Below, one piece after another: positions 25,229-34,233 of a stretch of 64,000 bases of DNA. A model generated the notes under the pieces. That model ran no database searches, had not been told where the DNA came from, and saw only the letters and a program-made list of their open reading frames with translations. The translations under genes and the position numbers were made by a program. Numbering within the stretch: the first letter of the stretch is position 1; every line of letters begins with the position of its first letter. The stretch spans positions 290,424-354,423 of the forward strand of contig NZ_JARXVF010000006.1 of the NCBI RefSeq assembly GCF_029892515.1, given 5' to 3'. The stretch comes from Pseudaminobacter soli (ex Li et al. 2025). GTDB taxonomy: Bacteria > Pseudomonadota > Alphaproteobacteria > Rhizobiales > Rhizobiaceae.

Positions 25229-26128
25229 TTACTTCCCTGCGTTGACAGTGAAGGAATCCACGGCTGCTTCCTTCAGGCCATAGCGGTCGAGGATTTCCTC
25301 ATATGCGCCATCGGCCTTCATGGCTTCAAGCGTCGCCAGGACGGCTTCGCGCAGCTGGGTCGATTCCTTGGCGAAGCCGATGCCGTAGTTGCCCGGATCG
25401 TAGAGGTCGCCGAAGGTGTAGAATTTGTCGGGCTGCTGCTTCTGCAGGTCGAGCACGCCTTCGAAGCCCATCATTACCGCCTGCGCGCGATCCTGCTTGA
25501 GCTGCATGAGCTGTTCGCCCAGCGTGCCGATCTGCAGGAGGTTCATCTGCTTGGAGGCGTCGCAGGTCTGCTTGCTCAGTTCCTCCATGAAGCCGACCCA
25601 GCTCGTGCCGGTGGCGACCGAGACAGTCTTGCCGCACAGGTCTTGGACGGACTTGATGCTGTCCTGGTAAGCGACCGGCGCGAAGATCCGGTTACCGGTC
25701 TTGAAATAGTCGATGAAGTCGAGCTGTCCCTGGCGCTTGGTCAGATCTGAGAAGGCGGTCCAGATCATGTCCGAGCGGCCAGTGGTCACCGAGGTGATGA
25801 GCTGCGAGAAATCAACGTTCTGGAAATCGATCTTGAGACCGAGGCGATTAGCCACTTCCTTGGCAAGGTCGATGTCCGCACCCTTGAGGTCAGTGGAGCC
25901 GGCATCCGAATATTCCATCGGCGGATAGGCGAGGCTGATGGCGACTTTCATCGTGCCGGCATCGCGCACATTGGCCGGCAGCATTTCGCGCAGCTGCTCG
26001 TTGGACTTGCCGGACTCGGCTGCCGAAGCTGCCGAGAAGCTACCGGCAACGCCGATCGCAAGCGCCGTCGCCGCCGCCAGGCGGGCAAATGACAAGCCCG
26101 CGCGGCGGGACGTTTCGTTGGATTTCAT
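25229..26128 (-). CDS. Amino-acid-type ABC transporter substrate-binding protein
   Basis: 299-residue family-3 periplasmic binding protein with a signal peptide (MKSNETSRRAGLSFARLAAA, then ALAIGVAGSFSAASA before cleavage). The mature protein shows the usual lobes: MKVAISLAYPPMEYSDAGST, then KGADIDLAKEVANRLGLKID, and FSQLITSVTTGRSDMIWTAF. The ATG at 26128 has AGGAG six bases upstream. It captures the ligand for the single-permease transporter encoded upstream. The neighbourhood suggests a sugar-amino acid conjugate or another small polar sugar derivative; this is inference. Confidence 0.9.
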   Translation of the reverse strand: MKSNETSRRAGLSFARLAAATALAIGVAGSFSAASAAESGKSNEQLREMLPANVRDAGTMKVAISLAYPPMEYSDAGSTDLKGADIDLAKEVANRLGLKIDFQNVDFSQLITSVTTGRSDMIWTAFSDLTKRQGQLDFIDYFKTGNRIFAPVAYQDSIKSVQDLCGKTVSVATGTSWVGFMEELSKQTCDASKQMNLLQIGTLGEQLMQLKQDRAQAVMMGFEGVLDLQKQQPDKFYTFGDLYDPGNYGIGFAKESTQLREAVLATLEAMKADGAYEEILDRYGLKEAAVDSFTVNAGK

Positions 26129-26168
26129 GACATGCTCCTCTTTCATGTTCATTGAGCGTTGGTCAGCA

Positions 26169-26936
26169 TTAGGCCAGCACGCGTGCCAGGAAGCTGCGCA
26201 CACGGGCATCGGTCGGGTTCGCCAGCACTTCGGCAGGCGGCCCCATTTCGCGGATTTCCCCGTCGACCATGACGGCGACCCGGTCGGCCACCTCGCGGGC
26301 AAATCCGATTTCATGGGTGACGACGATCATGGTCGTGCCGGAGGCGGCCAGTTCGCGCATCACGTCCAACACCTCGCCCACCAGTTCGGGGTCGAGCGCG
26401 GAGGTCGGTTCGTCGAACAGCATCACCTTGGGATTCATGGCGAGCGCGCGGGCAATTGCCACACGCTGCTTCTGGCCGCCTGAAAGCTGTGCCGGATAGG
26501 CATCACGGCGTTCGGCAAGCCCAACCGAGGCCAGCAGCTTCTCGGCACGCGCGATTGCGGAGGCGCGCGGCTCCTTGCGGACGGTGACCGGTCCTTCGAT
26601 GATGTTTTCCAGCGCTGTCATGTGCGGGAACAGGTTAAAGTGCTGGAACACCATCCCGATCTCGCGCTGCTGCCGACGCACCTTGCGGGCAGGAAGCTCC
26701 TTCAAAACGTCGTTGCGCATCTCGTAGCCGATGATCTGGCCGTCGATCCAGACGACGCCGTCATCGAGCGTTTCGAGATGGTTGAGGCAACGCAGCAGCG
26801 TGCTCTTGCCACTGCCGGAAGGGCCGAGGATGCACAGCACTTCGCCATTGTGCACCTCGAGATCCACGCCGCGCAAAACCTCGCGGCCGGCGAACTTCTT
26901 ATGGATGTTGATTGCTTTGACGATAGTGGCGGTCAT
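26169..26936 (-). CDS. Amino acid ABC transporter ATP-binding protein
   Basis: 255-residue ABC ATPase. Walker [10 protein letters not shown] is near residues 38-46, the Q-loop in [10 protein letters not shown], the signature [15 protein letters not shown] near 147-161, and Walker [13 protein letters not shown] near 168-179. It energises the transporter formed by the upstream permease and the downstream binding protein. It overlaps the permease stop by four bases. The sequence is closely similar in layout to the ATPase at 1561-2328 but belongs to a separate operon. Confidence 0.93.
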   Translation of the reverse strand: MTATIVKAINIHKKFAGREVLRGVDLEVHNGEVLCILGPSGSGKSTLLRCLNHLETLDDGVVWIDGQIIGYEMRNDVLKELPARKVRRQQREIGMVFQHFNLFPHMTALENIIEGPVTVRKEPRASAIARAEKLLASVGLAERRDAYPAQLSGGQKQRVAIARALAMNPKVMLFDEPTSALDPELVGEVLDVMRELAASGTTMIVVTHEIGFAREVADRVAVMVDGEIREMGPPAEVLANPTDARVRSFLARVLA

Positions 26937-27871
26937 TGCGCCTTCTCCAGTGCGGGCGTGCCGGCGGAGCCAAGGCCGAAAGGCAGCTTGAAGTACGACC
27001 GCGAGCGGTTCTGGGAGGCGCCTTTGCCGTAGCGCTTTTCAATGAAGTACTGGACAATGCTGAGGACCGTGGTGGCCGCCAGATACCAGACGGCGCAGAC
27101 GAACAGCAGCTCGATCACCGCGCCGTTGACGAAATAGACCTGCTGCGCGGCGTTCAGCATTTCGGTGCAGGAGATCGCGGCGGCAAGCGACGAGAACTTC
27201 AGCATGCCGATGGCCGAGTTGCCCAGGACGGGTACGATCAGCCGCATGGCCTGGGGCAGGATGATACGCCGCAGCGTCTGGAAGCGCGACATGCCGAGCG
27301 TGTTGGCGGCCTCGGTCTGGCCATGGTCGACCGAGTTGATACCGCCGCGCACGACTTCCGTCATATAGGCGCCTTCATTGATGCCCAGACCGAGCAGGGC
27401 GGCAACGAAAGGCGTGACGATGTCGACGGTCCGGCCTTCGAAGATGCCAGGGATGATGATGCGCGGGAAGACCAGCGCAATGTTGAACCATATGAGGAGC
27501 TGGAGCAGCACCGGCGTGCCGCGGAAGATCCAGACATAGAGCCAGGCGACGAAACGGGTCACCGGGTTGGCCGACAGGCGCATGATCGCAAAGATGGTGC
27601 CGAGGCTGATGCCGAGCATCATCGCCAGCGCGGAGATCAGCAAGGTGATGCCGAAACCGCGGATAATAACGCCGGCGGTCAGGAACTCGCCGACGACGTT
27701 CCACTGGATTTGTCCATGCGCGAAGGCCTGCACGAGCAATGCGAGCGCGGCCAGAACCACCGCGCCGGCGAGCCAGCGGCCGGGATGTTTTAGGCGGACG
27801 ATTTTATAGCTTCGCTGCCGAAGAGCCTCCACTTCGACGCGGTGCGGACCTGAAGCCGCTTCTAAAGCCAT
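26933..27871 (-). CDS. Amino acid ABC transporter permease
   Basis: 312-residue HisM-type permease with an unusually long cytoplasmic N-terminus (about 40 residues of [20 protein letters not shown] and following) before the first membrane span ([20 protein letters not shown]). The conserved [14 protein letters not shown] and the EAA loop [20 protein letters not shown] are clear. Only one permease is in this operon, so it probably works as a homodimer. A much longer open frame upstream reaches 28306 but lacks membrane character; the ATG at 27871 fits the family. It is the first gene of the seven-gene unit. Confidence 0.9.
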   Translation of the reverse strand: MALEAASGPHRVEVEALRQRSYKIVRLKHPGRWLAGAVVLAALALLVQAFAHGQIQWNVVGEFLTAGVIIRGFGITLLISALAMMLGISLGTIFAIMRLSANPVTRFVAWLYVWIFRGTPVLLQLLIWFNIALVFPRIIIPGIFEGRTVDIVTPFVAALLGLGINEGAYMTEVVRGGINSVDHGQTEAANTLGMSRFQTLRRIILPQAMRLIVPVLGNSAIGMLKFSSLAAAISCTEMLNAAQQVYFVNGAVIELLFVCAVWYLAATTVLSIVQYFIEKRYGKGASQNRSRSYFKLPFGLGSAGTPALEKAQ

Positions 27872-27884
27872 CGGCGATGTCCCC

Positions 27885-27914
27885 CAAAGTTGTAGGGTTA
27901 GGTGTACAACTTTG
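27885..27914 (-). promoter_or_regulatory. 30-bp inverted repeat, candidate GntR operator
   Basis: CAAAGTTGTA-N10-TACAACTTTG with perfect 10-bp arms is positioned 14 to 43 bases upstream of the first gene of the transporter-kinase operon. It is strongly symmetrical and AT-richer than its surroundings. The GntR/UTRA protein encoded in the operon is the obvious ligand-responsive binder. Confidence 0.75.
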
Positions 27915-28496
27915 ATAGCGATGGAAGGTGGCCGAGTCAATTGGGGGAAAGACGCTTTTGGCGGCCAAGTCTCGGCTCGCCGAAACGCCAGGCTGTGCGA
28001 CGCGGGCGAACTGCCGCTCGAATGACGGATTTGAGCGAGAACCGCGACACGTGGCACACGGCATGCTACTGGCCCGCCGCCACCTGCCCAGTGGACACAA
28101 GGGAAAGGCTCCCTCCTCAACAGTGATGGAGGCGGTGCCGGCGTAGAAATCTTGGACCGGCCTTCCATCCAAAGCAAAAAAAGCCCGCTCCAGCGAGCTG
28201 GAGCGGGTACACTTCCTTTGGCGAAGAGATAGCGAATGAGGACGCTACGGAAACCTATTTTAGCTAAGTCGCAACTATCGGTCAGGTCGGGCAAAACGGC
28301 TGGCAAAACGAGGACAAAGGAGCAGGAGCAGAGGCGTCTGCCTTACGCAAGCTGACGGACTTTTGACCCCAGGGAATAGGTGCATTGCCGGTGGGAAAAT
28401 GATGCACTGGCCATGTCGAAAATACCTTCCCACTCATGCCGCAGCACCCTCAGACAGCCGAGGCGGACGCCCTGAAAGCCGGCTAAAATTCATGCT
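27915..28496. other. Non-coding gap between the ABC operon and the CocE-like gene
   Basis: About 580 bases with no convincing gene on either strand. It carries the strong minus-strand terminator at 28174-28207. The remaining sequence is GC-rich with no family-like peptide. Promoter elements for the permease operon are expected at the left end, but no clear -35/-10 pair was recognised. Confidence 0.5.
28174..28207 (-). terminator. Intrinsic terminator downstream of the CocE-like gene
   Basis: Perfect 10-bp stem CCCGCTCCAG / CTGGAGCGGG with loop CGAG. Read on the minus strand it is followed by a run of seven T and then GCTTT. It lies about 290 bases beyond the stop of the CocE-type gene and blocks read-through toward the permease operon. 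Confidence 0.7.
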
Positions 28497-30518
28497 TCAG
28501 ACAAGCAGACGGGGAATACTTCGTTTCCAGTTTCGACTTGCGATCCGCACGTCGCCTTCGAAAGCATCCATGGTGGCGGTGATCTCGAATGTCTGCGGCG
28601 TACAGCTCACTTGGGTATAGGTCTCGGTGCGCACGCGCCATTCTCCGCGCGAAAGCCGCCAGACCGCCTTCGCATCGGCGCTGGTGGCGGAAGGGTCGCC
28701 CTCGCGAATGCGGTAGTGCTCCTCGGCCTGTGCCTCGAAGGCGAGGTCGATCGCCGGCAAATGGTAGGAACTGCGCTCGCGATGCACAGTCACGACCGTC
28801 TCGTCGGTCATCGGGTCTTCCGCGATGGTGCGGTTGCGTCCGGCAAGCTTGGTGATGACATGCGGCTCGGCTTCGGCCTGTTCCGGCGCCGCGAAGGGGG
28901 GCAGGTCTTCATCGAGGGCGGTGGGCGTCCTGACCGGAAGCGCTAATGCGCTCTCGCCGGTCGATACCGTCAGCGTGGCGGGTTCCGGCGACGGCCAGGC
29001 GATCGGCCAATGCGAGGTCGCCAGCGCCAGCCGGATGCGATGGCCGGCGGGGAAGGCCTGCGCGATGTCGTTCAGCACGACTTTTACGCGATAGGTCTTG
29101 CCCGGCTCCAGAGGTTCGGGGTGCTCGTGGCTGTCGCGGTGCGTCAGGTTCATAACGCCGTAGGAGACATGCGTCGAGGAGCCGTCGGGCGCAACGCCCT
29201 CGAGGCGCGCGGCGATCATGGCCACCGGCTTGTCGGAGGAAAGGTCGAGCGTCACCACCGGCGCGCCGAATATCTCGATCCGTTCGGGCAGGGGTGCGGT
29301 GTCGAAGCAAACCGAACGCCCGTCGTCCGGCCGCTGATCCGAAGGAAGCTCGCCGACCAACCCATAGGGGCACCACTCTCCGAAGGTGACACCGGTCGAC
29401 AGGCTGGAGGCGACGATGATCTTGGTGTCCGGCCGTTGCTCACGCGAAAGGCCGCTGCCGGAAAGATGCAGGATCGACGGCTTGCGGTCCTTGACCGGCC
29501 AGGCGCTTTCGGCCACCCAGCGGCCGGGCCGCTCGGGATAGGTGGTTGCCGGCCGCACGCTTTCCTGCATCCAGGCGCGCAGCATCGGCTCTTCCATGAT
29601 GCCGGTCTCGATGCCCTTCAGCCAATGATCCCACCAGCGTAGCGCCTCCTGCAGGAAGCCGATGCGCGGGCCCGGATAGGCTGCGTGGGGGTAAGCATGC
29701 GCCCACGGGCCGATCAGTCCTTTCTTCGGGCCGGGCAGGCCAGCCAGCATGCGCGGAATGGCGTTGGAATAGCCGTCGGCCCAGCCGCCGACCGCATAGA
29801 CGGCCGCCGTGATGGACGAATAATCCTCGCAGACGGAGCCTTGTTTCCAGTAGTCGTCGCGATGTTGGTGTTCGATCCAGGTCGCGGCCATCAGCGGGTT
29901 GTTTTCGAGGCGCTCCAGCCACATGTCGCGCCAGCGCACGCCCACCACCTCTGGGTCCGGCGGCTGGGCGCCGAAGGCGAACATTGTGGACGCCCAGGCG
30001 ATGGAATTGTTGAGCAGGCAGCCACCCATGAAATGGCAGTCGTCGGCGTAGCGGTCGTCCGTCGAGCAGGCGGTGATGATGGCTTTGAGCGCGGGCGGCC
30101 GATGGCTCGCCACCTGCAACGAGTTGAAGCCGCCCCAGGAGATGCCCATCATGCCGACCGATCCCGAGCACCAGGGCTGGGCCGCCAGCCAGGCGATGAC
30201 CTCGACGGCATCAAGCTGTTCCTGCGGCAGATATTCGTCCTCGAGCGACCCATCGGAATCGCCTGAGCCGCGCATGTCGACGCGCACCCCGGCATAGCCG
30301 TGGCCGGCGAAATAGGCGTGCATCTGCCGGTCGCGCAGTACGGTCCCGTCGCGGCGGCGATAGGGCAGGAACTCGAGGATCGCCGGCACCGGGTTTTCCC
30401 TGGCGTCTTCTGGCAGCCAGATCGTGGCGGCAAGGCGCGTGCCGTCGGACAGCGTGATCCATTCGGTCGTGATAGTTCTTACGCGACGCGGAAGTTCAGT
30501 GACCGTTCTGATATCCAT
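28497..30518 (-). CDS. CocE/NonD-family serine hydrolase (X-Pro dipeptidyl-peptidase S15-like)
   Basis: 673-residue cytoplasmic hydrolase. An alpha/beta-hydrolase domain (residues about 35-310) carries the nucleophile elbow GMMGISWGGFNSL and the catalytic His near GPWAHAYPHAAYPG. The C-terminal jelly-roll domain is typical of the S15 family (VTLDLSSDKPVAMIAARLEG, then AQAFPAGHRIRLALATSHWP). Members cleave amide or ester bonds, for example cocaine esterase, N-acyl amidases and X-Pro dipeptidases. It is divergent from a five-gene peptide-type ABC transporter and may process the imported compound. Substrate unknown. Confidence 0.88.
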   Translation of the reverse strand: MDIRTVTELPRRVRTITTEWITLSDGTRLAATIWLPEDARENPVPAILEFLPYRRRDGTVLRDRQMHAYFAGHGYAGVRVDMRGSGDSDGSLEDEYLPQEQLDAVEVIAWLAAQPWCSGSVGMMGISWGGFNSLQVASHRPPALKAIITACSTDDRYADDCHFMGGCLLNNSIAWASTMFAFGAQPPDPEVVGVRWRDMWLERLENNPLMAATWIEHQHRDDYWKQGSVCEDYSSITAAVYAVGGWADGYSNAIPRMLAGLPGPKKGLIGPWAHAYPHAAYPGPRIGFLQEALRWWDHWLKGIETGIMEEPMLRAWMQESVRPATTYPERPGRWVAESAWPVKDRKPSILHLSGSGLSREQRPDTKIIVASSLSTGVTFGEWCPYGLVGELPSDQRPDDGRSVCFDTAPLPERIEIFGAPVVTLDLSSDKPVAMIAARLEGVAPDGSSTHVSYGVMNLTHRDSHEHPEPLEPGKTYRVKVVLNDIAQAFPAGHRIRLALATSHWPIAWPSPEPATLTVSTGESALALPVRTPTALDEDLPPFAAPEQAEAEPHVITKLAGRNRTIAEDPMTDETVVTVHRERSSYHLPAIDLAFEAQAEEHYRIREGDPSATSADAKAVWRLSRGEWRVRTETYTQVSCTPQTFEITATMDAFEGDVRIASRNWKRSIPRLLV

Positions 30519-30766
30519 GGCCGTCTCCCCGAAAGAACCGTGCGGACCATGCCGGATATGAGACGAAATACAAGCATGGCGGGCGCTGTCAGCGGCACTT
30601 AGGAAAGACCTTTCCCTATTGGGTCGCCTGCAGGAATTTCATGCCCCAACTGGACATGGCTCGCCTTTCGCTGTTTCTTGTTATGGAAGCGGCTCTTTTC
30701 TAGCTTGCCCTCGACGAAGCAATGACCAGTCCGGTGCGCCGGCAGAGCATTATGGAGAGGTGTCTG

Positions 30767-32314
30767 ATGAGTTACGAGCTTACACGCCGGGGGTTCCTGG
30801 CAGGCGCTGCCGCAGCAGGCGTCACTGTCCTTGGCCAGCCCTGGGCAAATGTTGCCTACGCCACCGATGGCAAGATCGTCGTGCGGGTTGACGAGGACCT
30901 GCAGAACCTCGACCCGGCCAACCGCGCCGGTCCCATTGACGTCAATGTCATCCTTGCCGTCGGGCAGGGGCTGGTGAAGTTCAAGCCCGGCACGACCGAG
31001 TGGGAGAACGACGCTGCCGCCGAGATCAAGCAGGTCAGCGACACGCTGATCGAGTTCAGGCTGAAGGAAGGCCTGAAGTTTACGGGCGGCTATGGAGACC
31101 TCACCGCCGAGGACGTAAAATTCTCCTTCGAGCGCTTCAAGCCCGCAGCGGACGGCTCCAAGGTCACCTATGCCGACGACTGGGCAGCGCTGGATTCGGT
31201 CGAGGTGACCGGGCCGCTCACCGGAAAGATCCACCTCAAGGCGCCTTCGCCGGCAGTGTGGCTGATCGCGCTGGCCGACGGCTCGGGCGTCATCATCTCC
31301 AAGAAGGCCTTCGAGGCGCTGGGCGACAAGTTCAAGACCACTGCGATCGGCTCCGGCCCCTATATCCTAAAAGAGTGGGTGCCCCGCGACCACTTCACCC
31401 TCGTCGCCAACCCAGACTATATCGGCGAGAAGCCTGCGTTCAGCGAGATCGTGGGCAAGCCGATTACCGATGACAAGACCGCGCAACTTGCGTTGCAGGC
31501 CGGCGAGATCGATTTCTCCCGCATCGACCCGGCAGTCGCCAAGGACGTCGAGGCTAGCAAGGGGCTCAAGGTCGAGAAGCTCTCGGCGATCGACTATGTC
31601 TGGATCGGGCCCAACATCGAGAAGAAGCCTTTCGACGACGTGCGCGTGCGCCAGGCGATCCGCAAGGCCATTGACGTGCCTGCCATCATAGCCGCCGCCT
31701 ATAACGGGGCGGTCGACCAGGCCTTTGCGCTCGAGGCACCGGGCCTGCTGGGCCATTGGCAGGATGCGCCACGCTACGAGCGCGACCTCGACGGCGCCAG
31801 GGCGCTGCTCGAAGAGGCAGGCCTCGGCGGTGGCTTTTCCACCAGGCTGACAGTACTCAACAAGGCAGTGACGCAAGCGACGGCTGCGGTGGTGCAAGCC
31901 AACCTCGCCGAGATCGGCATCGACGTGCAGATCGAAGCGCTCGATCCGGGTGCCTACTGGGCCTATGGCGAGAACGACGCCAGCAAGAATCTCGAACTCG
32001 TGCTGGTCGAGTATCGCGGAAAGTTCGATCCCGGCTTCCAGACGCAGTGGTTTACTTCCGACCAGATCGGCACCTGGAACTGGCAGCGCTGGAGCAACAA
32101 GGATTTCGATGCTCTGCACAGGCAGGGGCTGATCGAACCCGATCCGAAGAAGCGCGAGCAGATTTATATCGACGCTCAGAAGCTGATGGACGAGTCGGCC
32201 GCCTTCTGGTGGATCACGCACAACGCCTACACCTTTGCGTTCAAGGACGGGCTGCTGCCGGGCATCCTGCCCAACGGCAACCAGTGGCAGTACGCGTCGT
32301 TCAAGAAGGCTTGA
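30767..32314 (+). CDS. ABC transporter substrate-binding protein, family 5 (peptide/nickel type)
   Basis: 515-residue periplasmic binding protein (DppA/OppA superfamily). The N-terminus has a twin-arginine-like signal LTRRGFLAGAAAAG, so export may be via Tat. The mature protein carries VLAVGQGLVKFKP and DTLIEFRLKEGLKFTGGYGD, then the C-terminal lobe ending FKDGLLPGILPNGNQWQY. The ATG at 30767 follows GGAGAGG; upstream ATGs at 30752 and 30722 would interrupt the signal. It is the receptor of the importer encoded by the four genes after it. Dipeptides, glycosides or N-acyl compounds are all possible ligands. Confidence 0.9.
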   Translation: MSYELTRRGFLAGAAAAGVTVLGQPWANVAYATDGKIVVRVDEDLQNLDPANRAGPIDVNVILAVGQGLVKFKPGTTEWENDAAAEIKQVSDTLIEFRLKEGLKFTGGYGDLTAEDVKFSFERFKPAADGSKVTYADDWAALDSVEVTGPLTGKIHLKAPSPAVWLIALADGSGVIISKKAFEALGDKFKTTAIGSGPYILKEWVPRDHFTLVANPDYIGEKPAFSEIVGKPITDDKTAQLALQAGEIDFSRIDPAVAKDVEASKGLKVEKLSAIDYVWIGPNIEKKPFDDVRVRQAIRKAIDVPAIIAAAYNGAVDQAFALEAPGLLGHWQDAPRYERDLDGARALLEEAGLGGGFSTRLTVLNKAVTQATAAVVQANLAEIGIDVQIEALDPGAYWAYGENDASKNLELVLVEYRGKFDPGFQTQWFTSDQIGTWNWQRWSNKDFDALHRQGLIEPDPKKREQIYIDAQKLMDESAAFWWITHNAYTFAFKDGLLPGILPNGNQWQYASFKKA

Positions 32315-32340
32315 TCGACAGGCGACACGAGACAAAACTG

Positions 32341-32371
32341 ACAAGCGCCCGGCGACGAGCCGGGCGCTTGT
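32341..32371 (+). terminator. Stem-loop between SBP and permease genes
   Basis: Perfect 13-bp stem ACAAGCGCCCGGC / GCCGGGCGCTTGT with loop GACGA, 26 bases after the SBP stop. No T-run follows, so it probably stabilises the SBP part of the transcript or partly terminates rather than ends it. Confidence 0.6.
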
Positions 32372-32401
32372 CATTGACGCGGGTTTCTGGGCGGGAGTGG
32401 C

Positions 32402-33400
32402 ATGAACGGGTTTTGGAGCAAGGGCAGCCTTGCGCGCTATGGTGCGAGCCGGCTGGCGACCGCCGTGCTGGTTCTGGTCGGCAGCATCGCGCTCTTGTGC
32501 TCGCTGACCCTGATCGTGCCGGGCGACCCGGCGCGCATCCTCTTGGGGGCGCGGGCAACGCCTGAGCTGGTGGAGACTTTTCGCCAGCAGATGGGGCTCA
32601 ACCTGCCCCTTTATGAACGCGTGTTTGTCTTCTTCAGGCACGCGCTTCAGGGCGACCTGGGCACCGACGTGATCAGCGGCCGCTCGGTGACCGACATGGT
32701 GATGGCGGCCTTGCCCAACACCATAGTGCTTGCCCTATCGGCCATCGGGCTTGCCGTTTTGCTCGGCATTCCGATTGGCTGCTACGCCGCGGTACGGCCG
32801 GGCAGCCTGCTCGACCAGGTGCTGGCGGTGTTCAGCGTGAGCCTGGTGGCAACGCCCAGCTATGTCGTGGCGATCCTGCTGCTCTACTTCTTTTCTGTGC
32901 GGCTCGGTTGGTTCCCGGTGCTCGGAGCTGGCGAGCCCGGCCATTTCCTCGACCAGTTGCACCATCTCATCCTGCCCATGGTTGCGCTTGCGGTAGGTTG
33001 GGTCGGCTACATAGCCCGGCTGGTTCGTTCCTCGCTGCTCGAGGTGCTGAGTGAACCTTTTATCCGCACCGCGCGCGCCTATGGGCAGCCCGAACGGCGC
33101 GTCGTCATGAAATATGCGCTGAAGCTCGCCTGCATTCCGACTGTCGCTATCCTTGGCGTGGGCATCGGCGAGCTGATGGGCGGGGCGGTGTTTGTGGAGG
33201 TCATCTTCAATCGGCCGGGCCTTGGCTCGTTGGTGTTCGATGCGATCCGCGTGCGCAACTATCCCGTGGTACAGGGCTGCATCCTGATCATCGTCGCGAT
33301 CTTCGTCGTGACCAATCTCCTGGTCGATTTCGCCTATGCCTGGCTCGACCCGCGCGTGCGCGAAACCCTTGGGCGCGCGCGCAGCGGAGGCGGTGCCTGA
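32402..33400 (+). CDS. Peptide-type ABC transporter permease (DppB family)
   Basis: 332-residue permease with membrane segments at about residues 17-38, 108-130, 140-165, 184-205, 245-270 and 290-315. It has the DppB signature of an N-terminal membrane anchor, then LNLPLYERVFVFFRHALQGD and DLGTDVISGRSVTDM; the EAA-like loop is IRTARAYGQPERRVVMKYAL. It pairs with the DppC-type protein encoded next to form the channel. Its stop overlaps that start by one base (TGATG). Ligand as for the binding protein. Confidence 0.9.
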   Translation: MNGFWSKGSLARYGASRLATAVLVLVGSIALLCSLTLIVPGDPARILLGARATPELVETFRQQMGLNLPLYERVFVFFRHALQGDLGTDVISGRSVTDMVMAALPNTIVLALSAIGLAVLLGIPIGCYAAVRPGSLLDQVLAVFSVSLVATPSYVVAILLLYFFSVRLGWFPVLGAGEPGHFLDQLHHLILPMVALAVGWVGYIARLVRSSLLEVLSEPFIRTARAYGQPERRVVMKYALKLACIPTVAILGVGIGELMGGAVFVEVIFNRPGLGSLVFDAIRVRNYPVVQGCILIIVAIFVVTNLLVDFAYAWLDPRVRETLGRARSGGGA

Positions 33401-34233
33401 TGGATATCCTGCGCCGGATCTGGAGAAGCCCGAGCGGCCGCATCGGGCTCATTGCAACGCTTCTCGTCATCATCGGCGGGCTGGCTGCGCCACTGCTTGC
33501 CACGCACATGCCCAACCAGATCGACGTCGCCGCGCGGCTGTCGCCGCCTTCGGCCACGCATTGGCTGGGCACCGACCAGCTCGGCCGCGATCTCTTTTCG
33601 CGCGGGCTCTACGGAACGCGTGTCGCAGTCGGCGTCGCGCTCGCGGTCACAGCCATCGCGCTGCTGATCGGAATCCTGCTCGGCATTGCTGCAGCCTATG
33701 CCCCGGCGCCGATCGAGCGGATCATCCTGGCGGTCTTCGACATCATCAGCGCCTATCCGAGCCTGATCCTTGCACTCGCGCTGGTCGCTGTGCTGGGGCC
33801 CGGCCTGCAGAACATCATCATCCTCGTCACCATCGTCTTCGTGCCGAGGTTCGGCCGCATTGCGCGGGCGCAAACGCTGACCATCAAGGAGCAGCCGTTC
33901 CTCGAAGCCGAGCGCGCGCTCGGCGCTTCGGGCGGCCGCATCATGCTCTTCCACGTGCTGCCCAATATCGTCGGCCCCATCGTGGTGCTGGCCAGCATGA
34001 ACATTCCGGTCGTCATCACGCTTGAGGCGGGCCTGAGCTTCCTCGGCGTCGGCATCCGCCCGCCCTTGGCAAGCTGGGGTTCGATGCTGTTCGACGGCTT
34101 CACCTATATTGGCCAGTCGGTCTGGCCGGTGCTGGTCGCAGGCGGAATGCTCACGCTGGCAACGCTCGGTTTCACTTTATTCGGCGAGGCCCTGCGCGAT
34201 GCCATCGACCCGAAACTGAGGCGGGAACCATGA
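33400..34233 (+). CDS. Peptide-type ABC transporter permease (DppC family)
   Basis: 277-residue second permease. The typical N-terminus IWRSPSGRIGLIATLLVIIG is followed by LSPPSATHWLGTDQLGRDLF (the conserved GTDxxGRD box) and the EAA loop EAERALGASGGRIMLFHVLP. Membrane spans are at about residues 17-38, 82-105, 120-145, 200-222 and 242-265. Together with the DppB partner it forms the transmembrane pore. It overlaps the following ATPase gene by four bases. Confidence 0.9.
   Translation: MDILRRIWRSPSGRIGLIATLLVIIGGLAAPLLATHMPNQIDVAARLSPPSATHWLGTDQLGRDLFSRGLYGTRVAVGVALAVTAIALLIGILLGIAAAYAPAPIERIILAVFDIISAYPSLILALALVAVLGPGLQNIIILVTIVFVPRFGRIARAQTLTIKEQPFLEAERALGASGGRIMLFHVLPNIVGPIVVLASMNIPVVITLEAGLSFLGVGIRPPLASWGSMLFDGFTYIGQSVWPVLVAGGMLTLATLGFTLFGEALRDAIDPKLRREP

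Noticed and set aside
23507..25750. Long open frame of about 747 codons on the plus strand
   Set aside because: It runs antisense through the BtpA, GntR and binding-protein genes, which have clear family sequence on the minus strand. It has no recognisable domain and reflects high-GC codon structure.
31367..32641. Minus-strand open frame of about 424 codons
   Set aside because: It is antisense to the family-5 binding protein gene and the permease start; no family likeness.
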